From contig JAPUJD010000183.1 of assembly GCA_027296385.1 (NCBI GenBank), positions 1 to 7,139 of the forward strand: a stretch of 7,139 bases of DNA, written 5' to 3'. The position numbers were made by a program, and so were the translations under genes. The notes beneath the pieces were generated by a model. The model searched no databases. It saw only the letters and a program-made list of their open reading frames with translations, and was not told the DNA's origin. The stretch is from Acidobacteriota bacterium. Lineage in GTDB: Bacteria; Acidobacteriota; Thermoanaerobaculia; Multivoradales; JAHEKO01. Shown in pieces: positions 1-5,626 of the stretch (position 1 is its first letter; the number at the start of each line of letters is the position of its first letter).

Positions 1-240
1 TCAGGTGACGTCTTTGAGGGTCAGGCCTTCGTCCTTGAGAAAGCGCAGCAGGCCCTTCTTGTCGAGAGTGCGCATCGCCCGGGTGGAGACGCGCAATCGG
101 ACCCAGCGGCCGAGCTCGGCGACGTAGATGCGCTTGCGCTGGATGTTGGGCTTTTGCCAGCGCGGAGTGACGTTGTGCGCGTGCGAAACGTGGCGCGCGC
201 TCATCGGTTTCTTGCCGGTAATCTGACACTTTCTCGACAT
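1..240 (-). CDS. rpmB: 50S ribosomal protein L28
   Basis: This is a structural protein of the large ribosomal subunit. The 79-residue product has the bL28 pattern: an N-terminal MSRKCQITGKKP segment, then VSHAHN, then a basic stretch with QKPNIQRKRIYV, and a C-terminal LRFLKDEGL-like helix. The length is normal for the family. It has one cysteine (C5) and no CxxC pair, so this is the zinc-free form, as in E. coli. I chose the ATG at 240 because the conserved N-terminus begins there and GGAGAG (253-248) lies 7 nt upstream. An in-frame start 11 codons earlier would add a non-conserved leader across the ribosome binding site. The stop codon occupies the first three bases of the window, so the gene is complete. 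No partner ribosomal gene such as L33 is visible. Identification is by family recognition and is very secure. Confidence 0.97.
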   Translation of the reverse strand: MSRKCQITGKKPMSARHVSHAHNVTPRWQKPNIQRKRIYVAELGRWVRLRVSTRAMRTLDKKGLLRFLKDEGLTLKDVT

Positions 241-257
241 CGCAAAACTCTCCTGCA

Positions 258-271
258 GCGCCCGAAGGCGC
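258..271 (-). promoter_or_regulatory. UUCG-loop hairpin in the rpmB leader
   Basis: On the minus strand the sequence reads GCGCC-TTCG-GGCGC, a perfect 5-bp GC stem closing a UUCG tetraloop with C-G closure, one of the most stable small RNA hairpins. It ends 4 nt before the rpmB Shine-Dalgarno sequence. If the promoter proposed at 310-282 is right, it sits almost at the 5' end of the mRNA. It could protect the 5' end or tune translation. No run of T follows, so it is not a terminator. Confidence 0.5.
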
Positions 272-281
272 AAGAGGACGT

Positions 282-310
282 ACTTTACGCGACACGTCTA
301 CCGGAGGCAA
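282..310 (-). promoter_or_regulatory. Candidate sigma-70-type promoter of rpmB
   Basis: The minus strand has TTGCCT (310-305), an exact 17-bp spacer, and TAAAGT (287-282). Each box matches the consensus at four of six positions. A start near 275 would give a leader of about 35 nt that begins with the UUCG hairpin. The position relative to rpmB is good, but box scores this modest occur by chance, so this is a candidate only. Confidence 0.45.
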
Positions 311-341
311 CCCTGTGCGCGGAAGATTCGCGTTCTGGCTC

Positions 342-394
342 GCAGGCTAGTTCGCGGCGAAAAGTGTGACCGAGAACGAGTTGCCGGGGAGTTA
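342..394 (-). repeat. Degenerate copy of the histidine kinase 3' end
   Basis: This stretch resembles the last codons of the kinase gene, displaced by about 90-100 bp. Shared blocks are GCAGGCT (342-348 and 432-438), GTGACCG (366-372 and 466-472), and GAACGAG just after each. Read on the minus strand between a TAA (394-392) and a TAG (349-347), it encodes LPGNSFSVTLFAAN. This lines up codon for codon with the kinase end GASFTVTLPATG. It is too short to be a gene. The likeliest explanation is an old partial duplication or the remnant of another kinase C-terminus. The rest of the 241-446 spacer shows no gene. Confidence 0.45.
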
Positions 395-446
395 AGGTTT
401 CCCCACCTTCTCCTGCCAGACACCGCGGTTTGCAGGCTATGCCAGT

Positions 447-1991
447 TCACCCCGTCGCTGGAAGCGTGACCGTGAACGAGGCGCCGGCCCCGTGTCGGGG
501 GGCACACTCGACCCGGCCGCCGTAGCTCTCGACGATGGCTCTCACGATCGGGAGCCCGAGGCCGAGGTGACCCTCGCCGGAGTGGCTCTCCGGCCGGGTG
601 CTGTAGAACCGGTCGAAGATTCGCTGGCGATCTACCTTGGCGACTCCCGGCCCCTCGTCGCTGACCGAGATCTGGACTCCTGCCGGTCCCGACGAGATCG
701 CCACGCGGACTGTGCCGCCGATCGGCGAGAAAGAGAGGGCGTTGTCGAGCAGGTTGCTGAGAACACGAACGAAGTGCTCGGGCTCGACGGCGACAACTGG
801 TGCCGGCTCCCCTGTCTCGAGCTCGAGACTCGAGCCTTGCCCTTCTCGGGCGCGGTAGCCGTCGACCACCTCACTGGCCAGCCGGCCGACGTCGATGACC
901 GGTGCGGGCTGTTGGCCACCGGCGTCGAGGAGGGCCAGCTCGCGAACCTCGGAGAGCACGTATTCCATGCGAGCGACGTCGCGTTCCACCATGTGAAGAA
1001 ACCTCTGTTTGTCCTGGGGGTCGTCGACTTCGAGGATGAGCTCGGTGGCGCTGCGGATCGAGGCCAGGGGGTTCTTGAGCTCATGGGCGACGTCCGAAGC
1101 GAAGGCTTCGAGCTTGTGCTGATGGCTCTCGATCCGTGCGCTCAGTTTCTCGAGCGCTCGCGCTAGCTCGCCGATCTCGTCGTGGCGACGGGAGCCCTCG
1201 AAGCGGCCCTTGAGGCGCCCGCGACGGTCGACGATGGCGACCGCCTGCCGCTGCAGCCTGGCGAGAGGCCGTGCGATCGTGGCCGAGAACAGGAGGCTGA
1301 GCACGAAGGCGACGGCGATACTGACGAGGAAGATCTGGAAGATGTCGAGGCGGACCTCGATCAGGGATCCCAGGAGGCGAGCCGTCGACTGCGAGACGAG
1401 GACGGCACCGACGACGGCGTTGCCGTCGCGGATCGGGATCGCGCTGTAGAGGGTGACCGAGCGCTGACCGCCGGAGCTGATGCGGGTGGTGGCGCCGTAG
1501 CGACCGGCGAGAGCAGCCTGGATCTCCTCGCCCGCGAGTCGCGCGGAGCCACCGTAGACGTCGCTCGACTCGAGGGTGGGTGCGGCGGCGCGAAACAGCC
1601 GTTGGAAGAAGAGGGTCGAGCGGGCGCCCAGGCGGTAGAGCCAATCGCTGCGGCCGTTGGTGATCACCGGGGTCTCGACGCCGGGCTCGCGGCGCGGTCC
1701 GAAACGGGCGGAATCGGCCAGCAGGGTGCCTTCGGCGTCGACGACGCGAAGCCGCGCGTCGACCCGCCGTTCGAGCCTCTGGAGCAGCTCGATGGCTTGC
1801 TCGGCCTGGAGCTCTCCGGCCTCGCCGAGAGCCGCGGCCAGGAGACGTCCCTGTTGCACCATCGAGCGCTCCTGGTTCTCCAGCAGCTGGTGCTCGTAGC
1901 TGCCGAGATAGAGCAGGCCCGCCGCCGGCAGGAAGACCAGCAACACGTTGAAGAGCAACAGGCGCGGGAAGATCCGGGCGAGGCGGCGCAT
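447..1991 (-). CDS. Membrane sensor histidine kinase (two-component system)
   Basis: This 514-residue sensor kinase should autophosphorylate on a histidine and pass the phosphate to the regulator encoded just upstream. Residues 11-31 form a first membrane helix. Residues 32-214 form an extracytoplasmic sensor region. Residues 216-238 form a second helix, followed by a HAMP linker starting at ARPLARLQ. The dimerization box has H303 (VAHELKNPLASIRS). The ATP-binding domain shows the N box (LSNLLDNALSFSP, N413 and N417), the G1 box (DEGPGV, 445-450), the F box (FDRFYS) and the G2 box (GEGHLGLGLP). All key residues are present. The N-terminal architecture resembles ChvG-type kinases. It begins 7 nt after the regulator's stop codon, so the two are co-transcribed, although its ribosome binding site is weak. 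From memory, the kinase described as dedicated to proteobacterial sortase systems is longer, about 700 aa, so assignment to that subfamily is uncertain. The ligand is unknown. Confidence 0.93.
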   Translation of the reverse strand: MRRLARIFPRLLLFNVLLVFLPAAGLLYLGSYEHQLLENQERSMVQQGRLLAAALGEAGELQAEQAIELLQRLERRVDARLRVVDAEGTLLADSARFGPRREPGVETPVITNGRSDWLYRLGARSTLFFQRLFRAAAPTLESSDVYGGSARLAGEEIQAALAGRYGATTRISSGGQRSVTLYSAIPIRDGNAVVGAVLVSQSTARLLGSLIEVRLDIFQIFLVSIAVAFVLSLLFSATIARPLARLQRQAVAIVDRRGRLKGRFEGSRRHDEIGELARALEKLSARIESHQHKLEAFASDVAHELKNPLASIRSATELILEVDDPQDKQRFLHMVERDVARMEYVLSEVRELALLDAGGQQPAPVIDVGRLASEVVDGYRAREGQGSSLELETGEPAPVVAVEPEHFVRVLSNLLDNALSFSPIGGTVRVAISSGPAGVQISVSDEGPGVAKVDRQRIFDRFYSTRPESHSGEGHLGLGLPIVRAIVESYGGRVECAPRHGAGASFTVTLPATG

Positions 1992-1998
1992 CGGTGCT

Positions 1999-2709
1999 CT
2001 AACGTTCTCGGTAGCGGTAGCCGACGCCGTAGATGGTCTCGATCTCCTCGAAGCCGGTTTCGATGGCGCTGAGCTTCTTGCGAATGCGTTTGATGTGCGA
2101 GTCGATGGTGCGGTCGCTGACGTAGGCGTCGTGCGCGTAGGTATGTTCCATCAGCTGGCGGCGACTCTTGACGTGACCTGGAGAGCGCGCCAGCGCCGTC
2201 AGGAGCAGGAACTCGGTCACGGTGAGGTGGACGACGCGGCCGTCCCAACGTGCTTCGTACCTGCTCAGGTCGAGCGCGAGCTTGCCGGCCTGGACGAGAT
2301 CTCCGGGTTCGGTCGGGCCGGATTCAAGGAGCGCCAGGCGGCGGAAGAGGACCTTGACCCGCGCCCGTAGCTCGCGCATCGAGAAGGGCTTGCCGAGGTA
2401 GTCGTCGGCGCCGATCTCGAGACCCAGCACCCGGTCGAACTCCTCGTCGCGCGAGGAGAGAAAGAGGATCGGTAGGCGCTCGGAAAGTCCGCGCAGCCGC
2501 CGGCACAGCTCCAGTCCGTCCATCCGCGGCATCAGGATGTCGAGAATGACGAGATCGGGCAGCTCGCGCGAGAAGGCCTCCCAGGCCTGGCTGCCATCGG
2601 CGAAGGTCTGGACTCGATAGCCATCCCGGCCGAGGGCGAAGGCGACGGTTTCGCGCAGATGGGGCTCGTCGTCGACGATGGCAACGAGACCTGGCGTGGC
2701 GGCAGTCAC
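1999..2709 (-). CDS. OmpR/PhoB-family response regulator
   Basis: This 236-residue DNA-binding regulator is the expected phosphorylation partner of the kinase that follows it. The receiver domain (about 8-122) has the acidic pair D13-D14, phospho-acceptor D57 (LVILDILMPRMDG), the switch serine S85 (LFLSS) and the conserved lysine K107 (GKPFS). The C-terminal winged helix (about 140-234) has the usual LTVTEFLLL, DRTIDSHIKRIRKKL and IYGVGYRY segments. The receiver is closest in feel to ChvI-type regulators. The start is the GTG at 2709, because an in-frame stop lies only four codons upstream and the conserved receiver begins about seven residues in. No strong Shine-Dalgarno sequence is visible. 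It is the first gene of the minus-strand operon and is divergent from the sortase operon, which suggests it controls that operon and itself. The regulon is inferred. Confidence 0.94.
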   Translation of the reverse strand: MTAATPGLVAIVDDEPHLRETVAFALGRDGYRVQTFADGSQAWEAFSRELPDLVILDILMPRMDGLELCRRLRGLSERLPILFLSSRDEEFDRVLGLEIGADDYLGKPFSMRELRARVKVLFRRLALLESGPTEPGDLVQAGKLALDLSRYEARWDGRVVHLTVTEFLLLTALARSPGHVKSRRQLMEHTYAHDAYVSDRTIDSHIKRIRKKLSAIETGFEEIETIYGVGYRYRER

Positions 2710-2729
2710 GAGCGCAATCTACCGCAGCG

Positions 2730-2745
2730 GTTTGCCGCCGCAAAC
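2730..2745. repeat. Perfect inverted repeat GTTTGC-CGCC-GCAAAC
   Basis: Six-base arms flank a four-base centre, 21 bp upstream of the regulator's GTG start. It could be an operator for a dimeric protein, or a hairpin in the regulator's mRNA leader that limits translation. No T run follows on either strand, so it is not a terminator. Confidence 0.4.
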
Positions 2746-2748
2746 TCG

Positions 2749-2765
2749 GCCACAGGATTGCCACA
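2749..2765. promoter_or_regulatory. Phased direct repeat, candidate response-regulator binding site
   Basis: GCCACA occurs at 2749-2754 and again at 2760-2765, an exact 11-bp period with AGGATT-like spacer sequence between. OmpR/PhoB-family regulators bind as head-to-tail dimers to direct repeats about one helical turn apart, and a gene for such a regulator begins 40 bp away. The repeat lies between both operons, 66 bp upstream of the sortase-target start. Binding is inferred from spacing and context only. Confidence 0.4.
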
Positions 2766-2830
2766 TTTCTCCTCGCTGCCGCCTCGATTCCGCCGCACCC
2801 AGAACATGGCACTGGGCTGAGATATGAAGG

Positions 2831-4936
2831 ATGAACAACGCCACCTGTAGCCGTTTCCCTTTCGCGCGCTGGATTCCACTTGCGCTCCTGTTGAGCAGCG
2901 TCGTTTATGCCGCTTCGCCCGCCATGGCCGACTCGGAGTCGGACGCGATTTGTGAGGCGGACCTCGGGCCGCCGGTCACTGCCGACGAGGCGTCGTCGGG
3001 AGCGCTGCTGCTCGAGACCGAGCGCGCCGGCTTCTACGTCCTGGCGCCGACGGTGCGCACCGAGGTTGAGCTACAGGTACACGGAATGGTGGTACGCGGT
3101 CGCGTGCGGCAGACGTTTCGCAACCCGACTGCCTTCTGGGTCGAAGGCAAGTACGTCTTCCCGCTGCCCGACGAAGCAGCCGTCGACTGGCTGCGAATGA
3201 TGATCGGCGAGCGTGTGGTCGAGGGGGAGATACAGCAGCGCCAGCAGGCTCAGAGAACGTACGCCGCAGCCAAGCGGGAGGGCCGCAAGGCCTCTCTCGT
3301 CGAGCAGCAACGACCGAACGTTTTCACCGCGCAGGTGGCCAACATGGGGCCGGGCGAAGAGATCGTGGTCGAGATCGGCTATTTGCAGACCCTGCGCTGG
3401 GTCGATGGCGGCTACCGGCTGCGCTTCCCCACCGTCGTGGCGCCGCGCTACGGCGGTCTGGTCGCGCCCGAGGTCGGTGCCGGAAGCGCGGCGGGGCATG
3501 CTCGCGTCGTGCTGCCCTGCGAGGACGTTGCCGGCAACGGTCGGCTGGCGGCGGGAGAAGACGGTACCGGAGAACTCGAGCTGATGGTCGAGCTGGCGGC
3601 TGGCGGGCCGCTCGACTCGATCGAGAGCTCCTACCATGAGGCCGTCATCGACGTCGAGCCGGGCTTTGTCTACCGAGTGCGTCTGGCTGCTGCGGCGCGC
3701 ACGGATCGCGACTTCGAGCTCACCTGGAAGCCGCGCGTGGGCGCCAACGCCTCGACCCGGGCCTTCGTCGAAGAGCGCGACGGCGAGTTCTACACCTTGC
3801 TCATGATCTACCCGCCCGCGGCCGAGGCCGCCACCGAGCTGCGGTTATCGCGGGAAACCGTGTTCGTCATCGACACTTCGGGCTCGATGCACGGAGAGTC
3901 GCTGAGCCAGGCGCGGCGGGCGCTGATCACGGCGCTCGAGCGCCTGCGCCCGGGAGACAGCTTCAATGTCATCCAGTTCAACTCCGCGGCCCACAAGCTC
4001 TTCGAGGAATCGGTGCCCGTGGGCCGCTACAGCCTCGACGAGGCTGCCGCCTACGTACGGGGCCTCAAAGCCAACGGCGGCACACGCATCCGGCGGGCCC
4101 TGGAGGTTGCTTTCGAGCGCCCGGTAACGGGCTATGCGGTGCGGCAGATCCTGTTCATCACCGATGGTGCGGTCGGCAACGAGCCGGAGATCTTCGACTT
4201 CATTCGGGCCCGGCTGGGGGACTCGCGGCTCTTCACCGTTGGCATCGGATCGGCTCCCAACAGCTTGCTTATGCGCAAGGCGGCCGAGCTCGGGCGCGGT
4301 ACGTTCACCCACATCGGCAGCGTCGAGCAGGTCGGCGAGCGCATGTCCGAGCTCTTCCGCAAGCTGGAATCCCCGGTGCTGACCGATCTCGTTGCCGACT
4401 GGGGTGACCCGTTGATCGAGGCGTTTCCGCAGCGCGTGCCGGATCTCTACGCCGGCGAACCCCTGGTGGTGATCGGGCGCGGCTACACCCCGCTCGAGGG
4501 CGTCACCCTGGCCGCGGCGCGGGGAGCGCTGTCCTGGCACGAGTCGGTCACCTTGCCGGCGGCCGAGTACAAGATCGGTCTCGCCAAGCTCTGGGCGCGT
4601 CGCAAGCTGGCGGAGCTCATGGACGACCTGCTGGTTAGCGCCGAGCCGGAGCTCGTGCGGCAAGAGGCGGTGGATCTGGCCCTCTCGTTCCATCTCGTCT
4701 CGCGCTTCACCAGCCTGGTGGCCGTCGACCGGACCCCGAGCCGCCCCGCGGGCGAGGTGCCAGTGACGCGTGCCATCCCGCTGCTCCTGCCGGCCGGGTG
4801 GACGCATCCCGATCTGATCTCGGGTCTGCCCGCGACCGCCACGAACGCCCGGGTCTGGCTGCTGCAGGGCCTCGCTTTCCTGCTCGCGGCGACGGCCCTG
4901 GCGCGGCCGCGGAGGAGGTGCCGTGCACAGACCTAG
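2831..4936 (+). CDS. VIT/VWA-domain sortase target protein (marine proteobacterial sortase target family)
   Basis: This is a secreted, probably surface-anchored 701-residue protein and the evident substrate of the sortase encoded next. Residues 1-33 are a signal peptide (basic start, hydrophobic core, AMA before the likely cut). A VIT domain covers about 66-190, with the signature ASLVEQQRPNVFT at 154-166. A von Willebrand A domain covers about 343-510 and has a complete metal site: D348, S350, S352 (DTSGS), T418 and D445 (ITDGA). The tail has the full sorting-signal layout: LPATA at 666-670, a helix at about 675-691, then an arginine-rich end (RPRRRCR). The length and order of parts match the known family, in which this protein is often its genome's only sortase substrate. 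The ATG at 2831 is the earliest possible start, since TGA lies two codons upstream; its ribosome binding site is weak. The end overlaps the sortase gene by 14 nt. The ligand and biological role of the VWA domain are not known. Confidence 0.93.
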   Translation: MNNATCSRFPFARWIPLALLLSSVVYAASPAMADSESDAICEADLGPPVTADEASSGALLLETERAGFYVLAPTVRTEVELQVHGMVVRGRVRQTFRNPTAFWVEGKYVFPLPDEAAVDWLRMMIGERVVEGEIQQRQQAQRTYAAAKREGRKASLVEQQRPNVFTAQVANMGPGEEIVVEIGYLQTLRWVDGGYRLRFPTVVAPRYGGLVAPEVGAGSAAGHARVVLPCEDVAGNGRLAAGEDGTGELELMVELAAGGPLDSIESSYHEAVIDVEPGFVYRVRLAAAARTDRDFELTWKPRVGANASTRAFVEERDGEFYTLLMIYPPAAEAATELRLSRETVFVIDTSGSMHGESLSQARRALITALERLRPGDSFNVIQFNSAAHKLFEESVPVGRYSLDEAAAYVRGLKANGGTRIRRALEVAFERPVTGYAVRQILFITDGAVGNEPEIFDFIRARLGDSRLFTVGIGSAPNSLLMRKAAELGRGTFTHIGSVEQVGERMSELFRKLESPVLTDLVADWGDPLIEAFPQRVPDLYAGEPLVVIGRGYTPLEGVTLAAARGALSWHESVTLPAAEYKIGLAKLWARRKLAELMDDLLVSAEPELVRQEAVDLALSFHLVSRFTSLVAVDRTPSRPAGEVPVTRAIPLLLPAGWTHPDLISGLPATATNARVWLLQGLAFLLAATALARPRRRCRAQT
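4911..4918 (+). promoter_or_regulatory. Shine-Dalgarno sequence that decides the sortase start
   Basis: GGAGGAGG lies inside the end of the target gene, 4-7 nt before the GTG at 4923. The alternative ATG at 4962 has only a weak AGG upstream. This supports the GTG start and translational coupling of sortase to its substrate. Confidence 0.7.
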
Positions 4937-5537
4937 TGTAGTGCGTCGTAGGTCCTGCGGCATGAGTTCTAGAACCCTGCTAGCCGTCGGCCTGATGCTG
5001 GCAGCGGCTTTCTCGCTCGGCCAGGCCGGCTGGATCCACACCAAGGCGCTGGCGGCGCAGTGGCTGCTCGAACGCGCCTGGGTGAAAGTCCAGGACGGGG
5101 CGGCGGACGCCCGGCCCTGGCCCTGGGCCGACACGGCGCCGGTGGCTGAGCTCGCCGTGCCACGACTCGACCAACGCCTTCTGGTACTGGACGCAGCGAG
5201 CGGCCGAACTCTGGCGTTCGGGCCGGCCCACGTGGCTGGCAGCGCTCCGCCGGGAGGATTCGGCAACTCGGTGCTGACCGGGCACCGCGACACCCACTTC
5301 GCCTTCCTGCGCCATCTGCGCTCGGGTGACCTGGTCGAGATCCGTGATCGGAGCCGTGCGACGGTGAGCTACCGGGTGGAATCGATTGTCGTTGTGCGGG
5401 CCGACGAGTTGCGACTGACACACTTTGCACCGCGGCGCGAGCTCACCCTTGTAACCTGCTACCCCTTCGATACCGTGACGGCGGGGGGACCGTGGCGCCT
5501 GGTGGTGCGGGCCACGGAGACTGAGGTCGTTGGGTGA
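4923..5537 (+). CDS. Class GN-type (proteobacterial) sortase
   Basis: This membrane-bound cysteine transpeptidase should cleave the sorting signal of the protein encoded just upstream and transfer it to an acceptor that is not known in Gram-negative cells. It has 204 residues, normal for the class. A basic start and one helix at about 18-36 anchor it, with the catalytic domain outside the cytoplasm. The catalytic triad is visible: H121 in LTGHRDTHF, C179 in LTLVTCYPF, and R192 in GPWRLVVRA. Further family landmarks are AVPRLDQRLLVLD and the GNSVLTGH strand. The GTG start at 4923 is preferred for its strong ribosome binding site; initiation at ATG 4962 would remove 13 residues and leave the anchor intact. 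The gene overlaps the target gene by 14 nt and the next small ORF by 4 nt, so it is co-expressed with both. The sortase assignment is secure; class GN rests on this and the neighbour. Confidence 0.95.
   Translation: MHRPSVVRRRSCGMSSRTLLAVGLMLAAAFSLGQAGWIHTKALAAQWLLERAWVKVQDGAADARPWPWADTAPVAELAVPRLDQRLLVLDAASGRTLAFGPAHVAGSAPPGGFGNSVLTGHRDTHFAFLRHLRSGDLVEIRDRSRATVSYRVESIVVVRADELRLTHFAPRRELTLVTCYPFDTVTAGGPWRLVVRATETEVVG
5523..5527 (+). promoter_or_regulatory. Shine-Dalgarno sequence for the 30-aa ORF
   Basis: GAGGT lies 6 nt before the GTG at 5534, inside the last codons of the sortase gene. The upstream GGAGA (5516-5520) may add to it. Its presence at the right spacing argues that the small ORF is translated. 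Confidence 0.5.
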
Positions 5538-5626
5538 CGGCTGGCGCGAATCTCTACGAGTTCGTGCTCGAGGACATCGTGCCCTATCTGGGCTCGTCGG
5601 CGAAACCCGATGGAGACGATTCATGA
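5534..5626 (+). CDS. Probable 30-aa small protein, coupled to sortase and membrane protein genes
   Basis: I do not recognise this product. The ORF starts at GTG 5534, which overlaps the sortase stop (GTGA, 5534-5537), and ends at TGA 5624-5626, which overlaps the next start (ATGA, 5623-5626). It fills the gap between the two genes exactly. A GAGGT ribosome binding site precedes it by 6 nt. The peptide starts VTAGANLYEFVLEDIVPYL, a possibly amphipathic, acidic helix, and has a polar acidic tail ending DGDDS. By my count, 20 of its first 23 codons end in G or C, as expected for coding DNA here; the last few are constrained by the ribosome binding site of the next gene. It has no signal peptide or membrane helix. 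It could be a small partner of the membrane protein or the sortase, or simply a coupling device. The arrangement is convincing, but the function is unknown. Confidence 0.6.
   Translation: MTAGANLYEFVLEDIVPYLGSSAKPDGDDS

Larger units (their letters stand above)
2710..2830. promoter_or_regulatory. Divergent control region between the two-component and sortase operons
   Basis: This 121-bp region must contain the start signals of both the minus-strand regulator/kinase operon and the plus-strand sortase operon, unless promoters lie inside coding DNA. It contains a perfect palindrome and a phased direct repeat, listed separately. I found no convincing pair of -35 and -10 boxes on either strand. 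The plus-strand TTGCCA at 2758 has no good -10 at the right distance. Control by an activator or an alternative sigma factor would fit. Confidence 0.5.

Noticed and set aside
386..404. GGGGA/TCCCC stem after the kinase gene as a terminator
   Set aside because: Five base pairs with a nine-base loop and no T run on the minus strand downstream.
1182..2072. 296-codon plus-strand open frame opposite the kinase gene
   Set aside because: Low-complexity Glu/Asp/Arg/Ala composition typical of a shadow; the minus strand encodes a complete kinase with all catalytic boxes.
3845..5293. 482-codon open frame on the minus strand opposite the target and sortase genes
   Set aside because: Composition is rich in Arg, Ala, Pro and Gly with no domain, and the plus strand has two well-supported genes with motifs and catalytic residues. 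Long antisense frames are normal at this GC content.
5530..5622. TTG start at 5530 extending the membrane protein by 31 residues
   Set aside because: The extension is arginine-rich and out-of-frame in character, while the ATG at 5623 has a good ribosome binding site and a 4-nt overlap with the small ORF.
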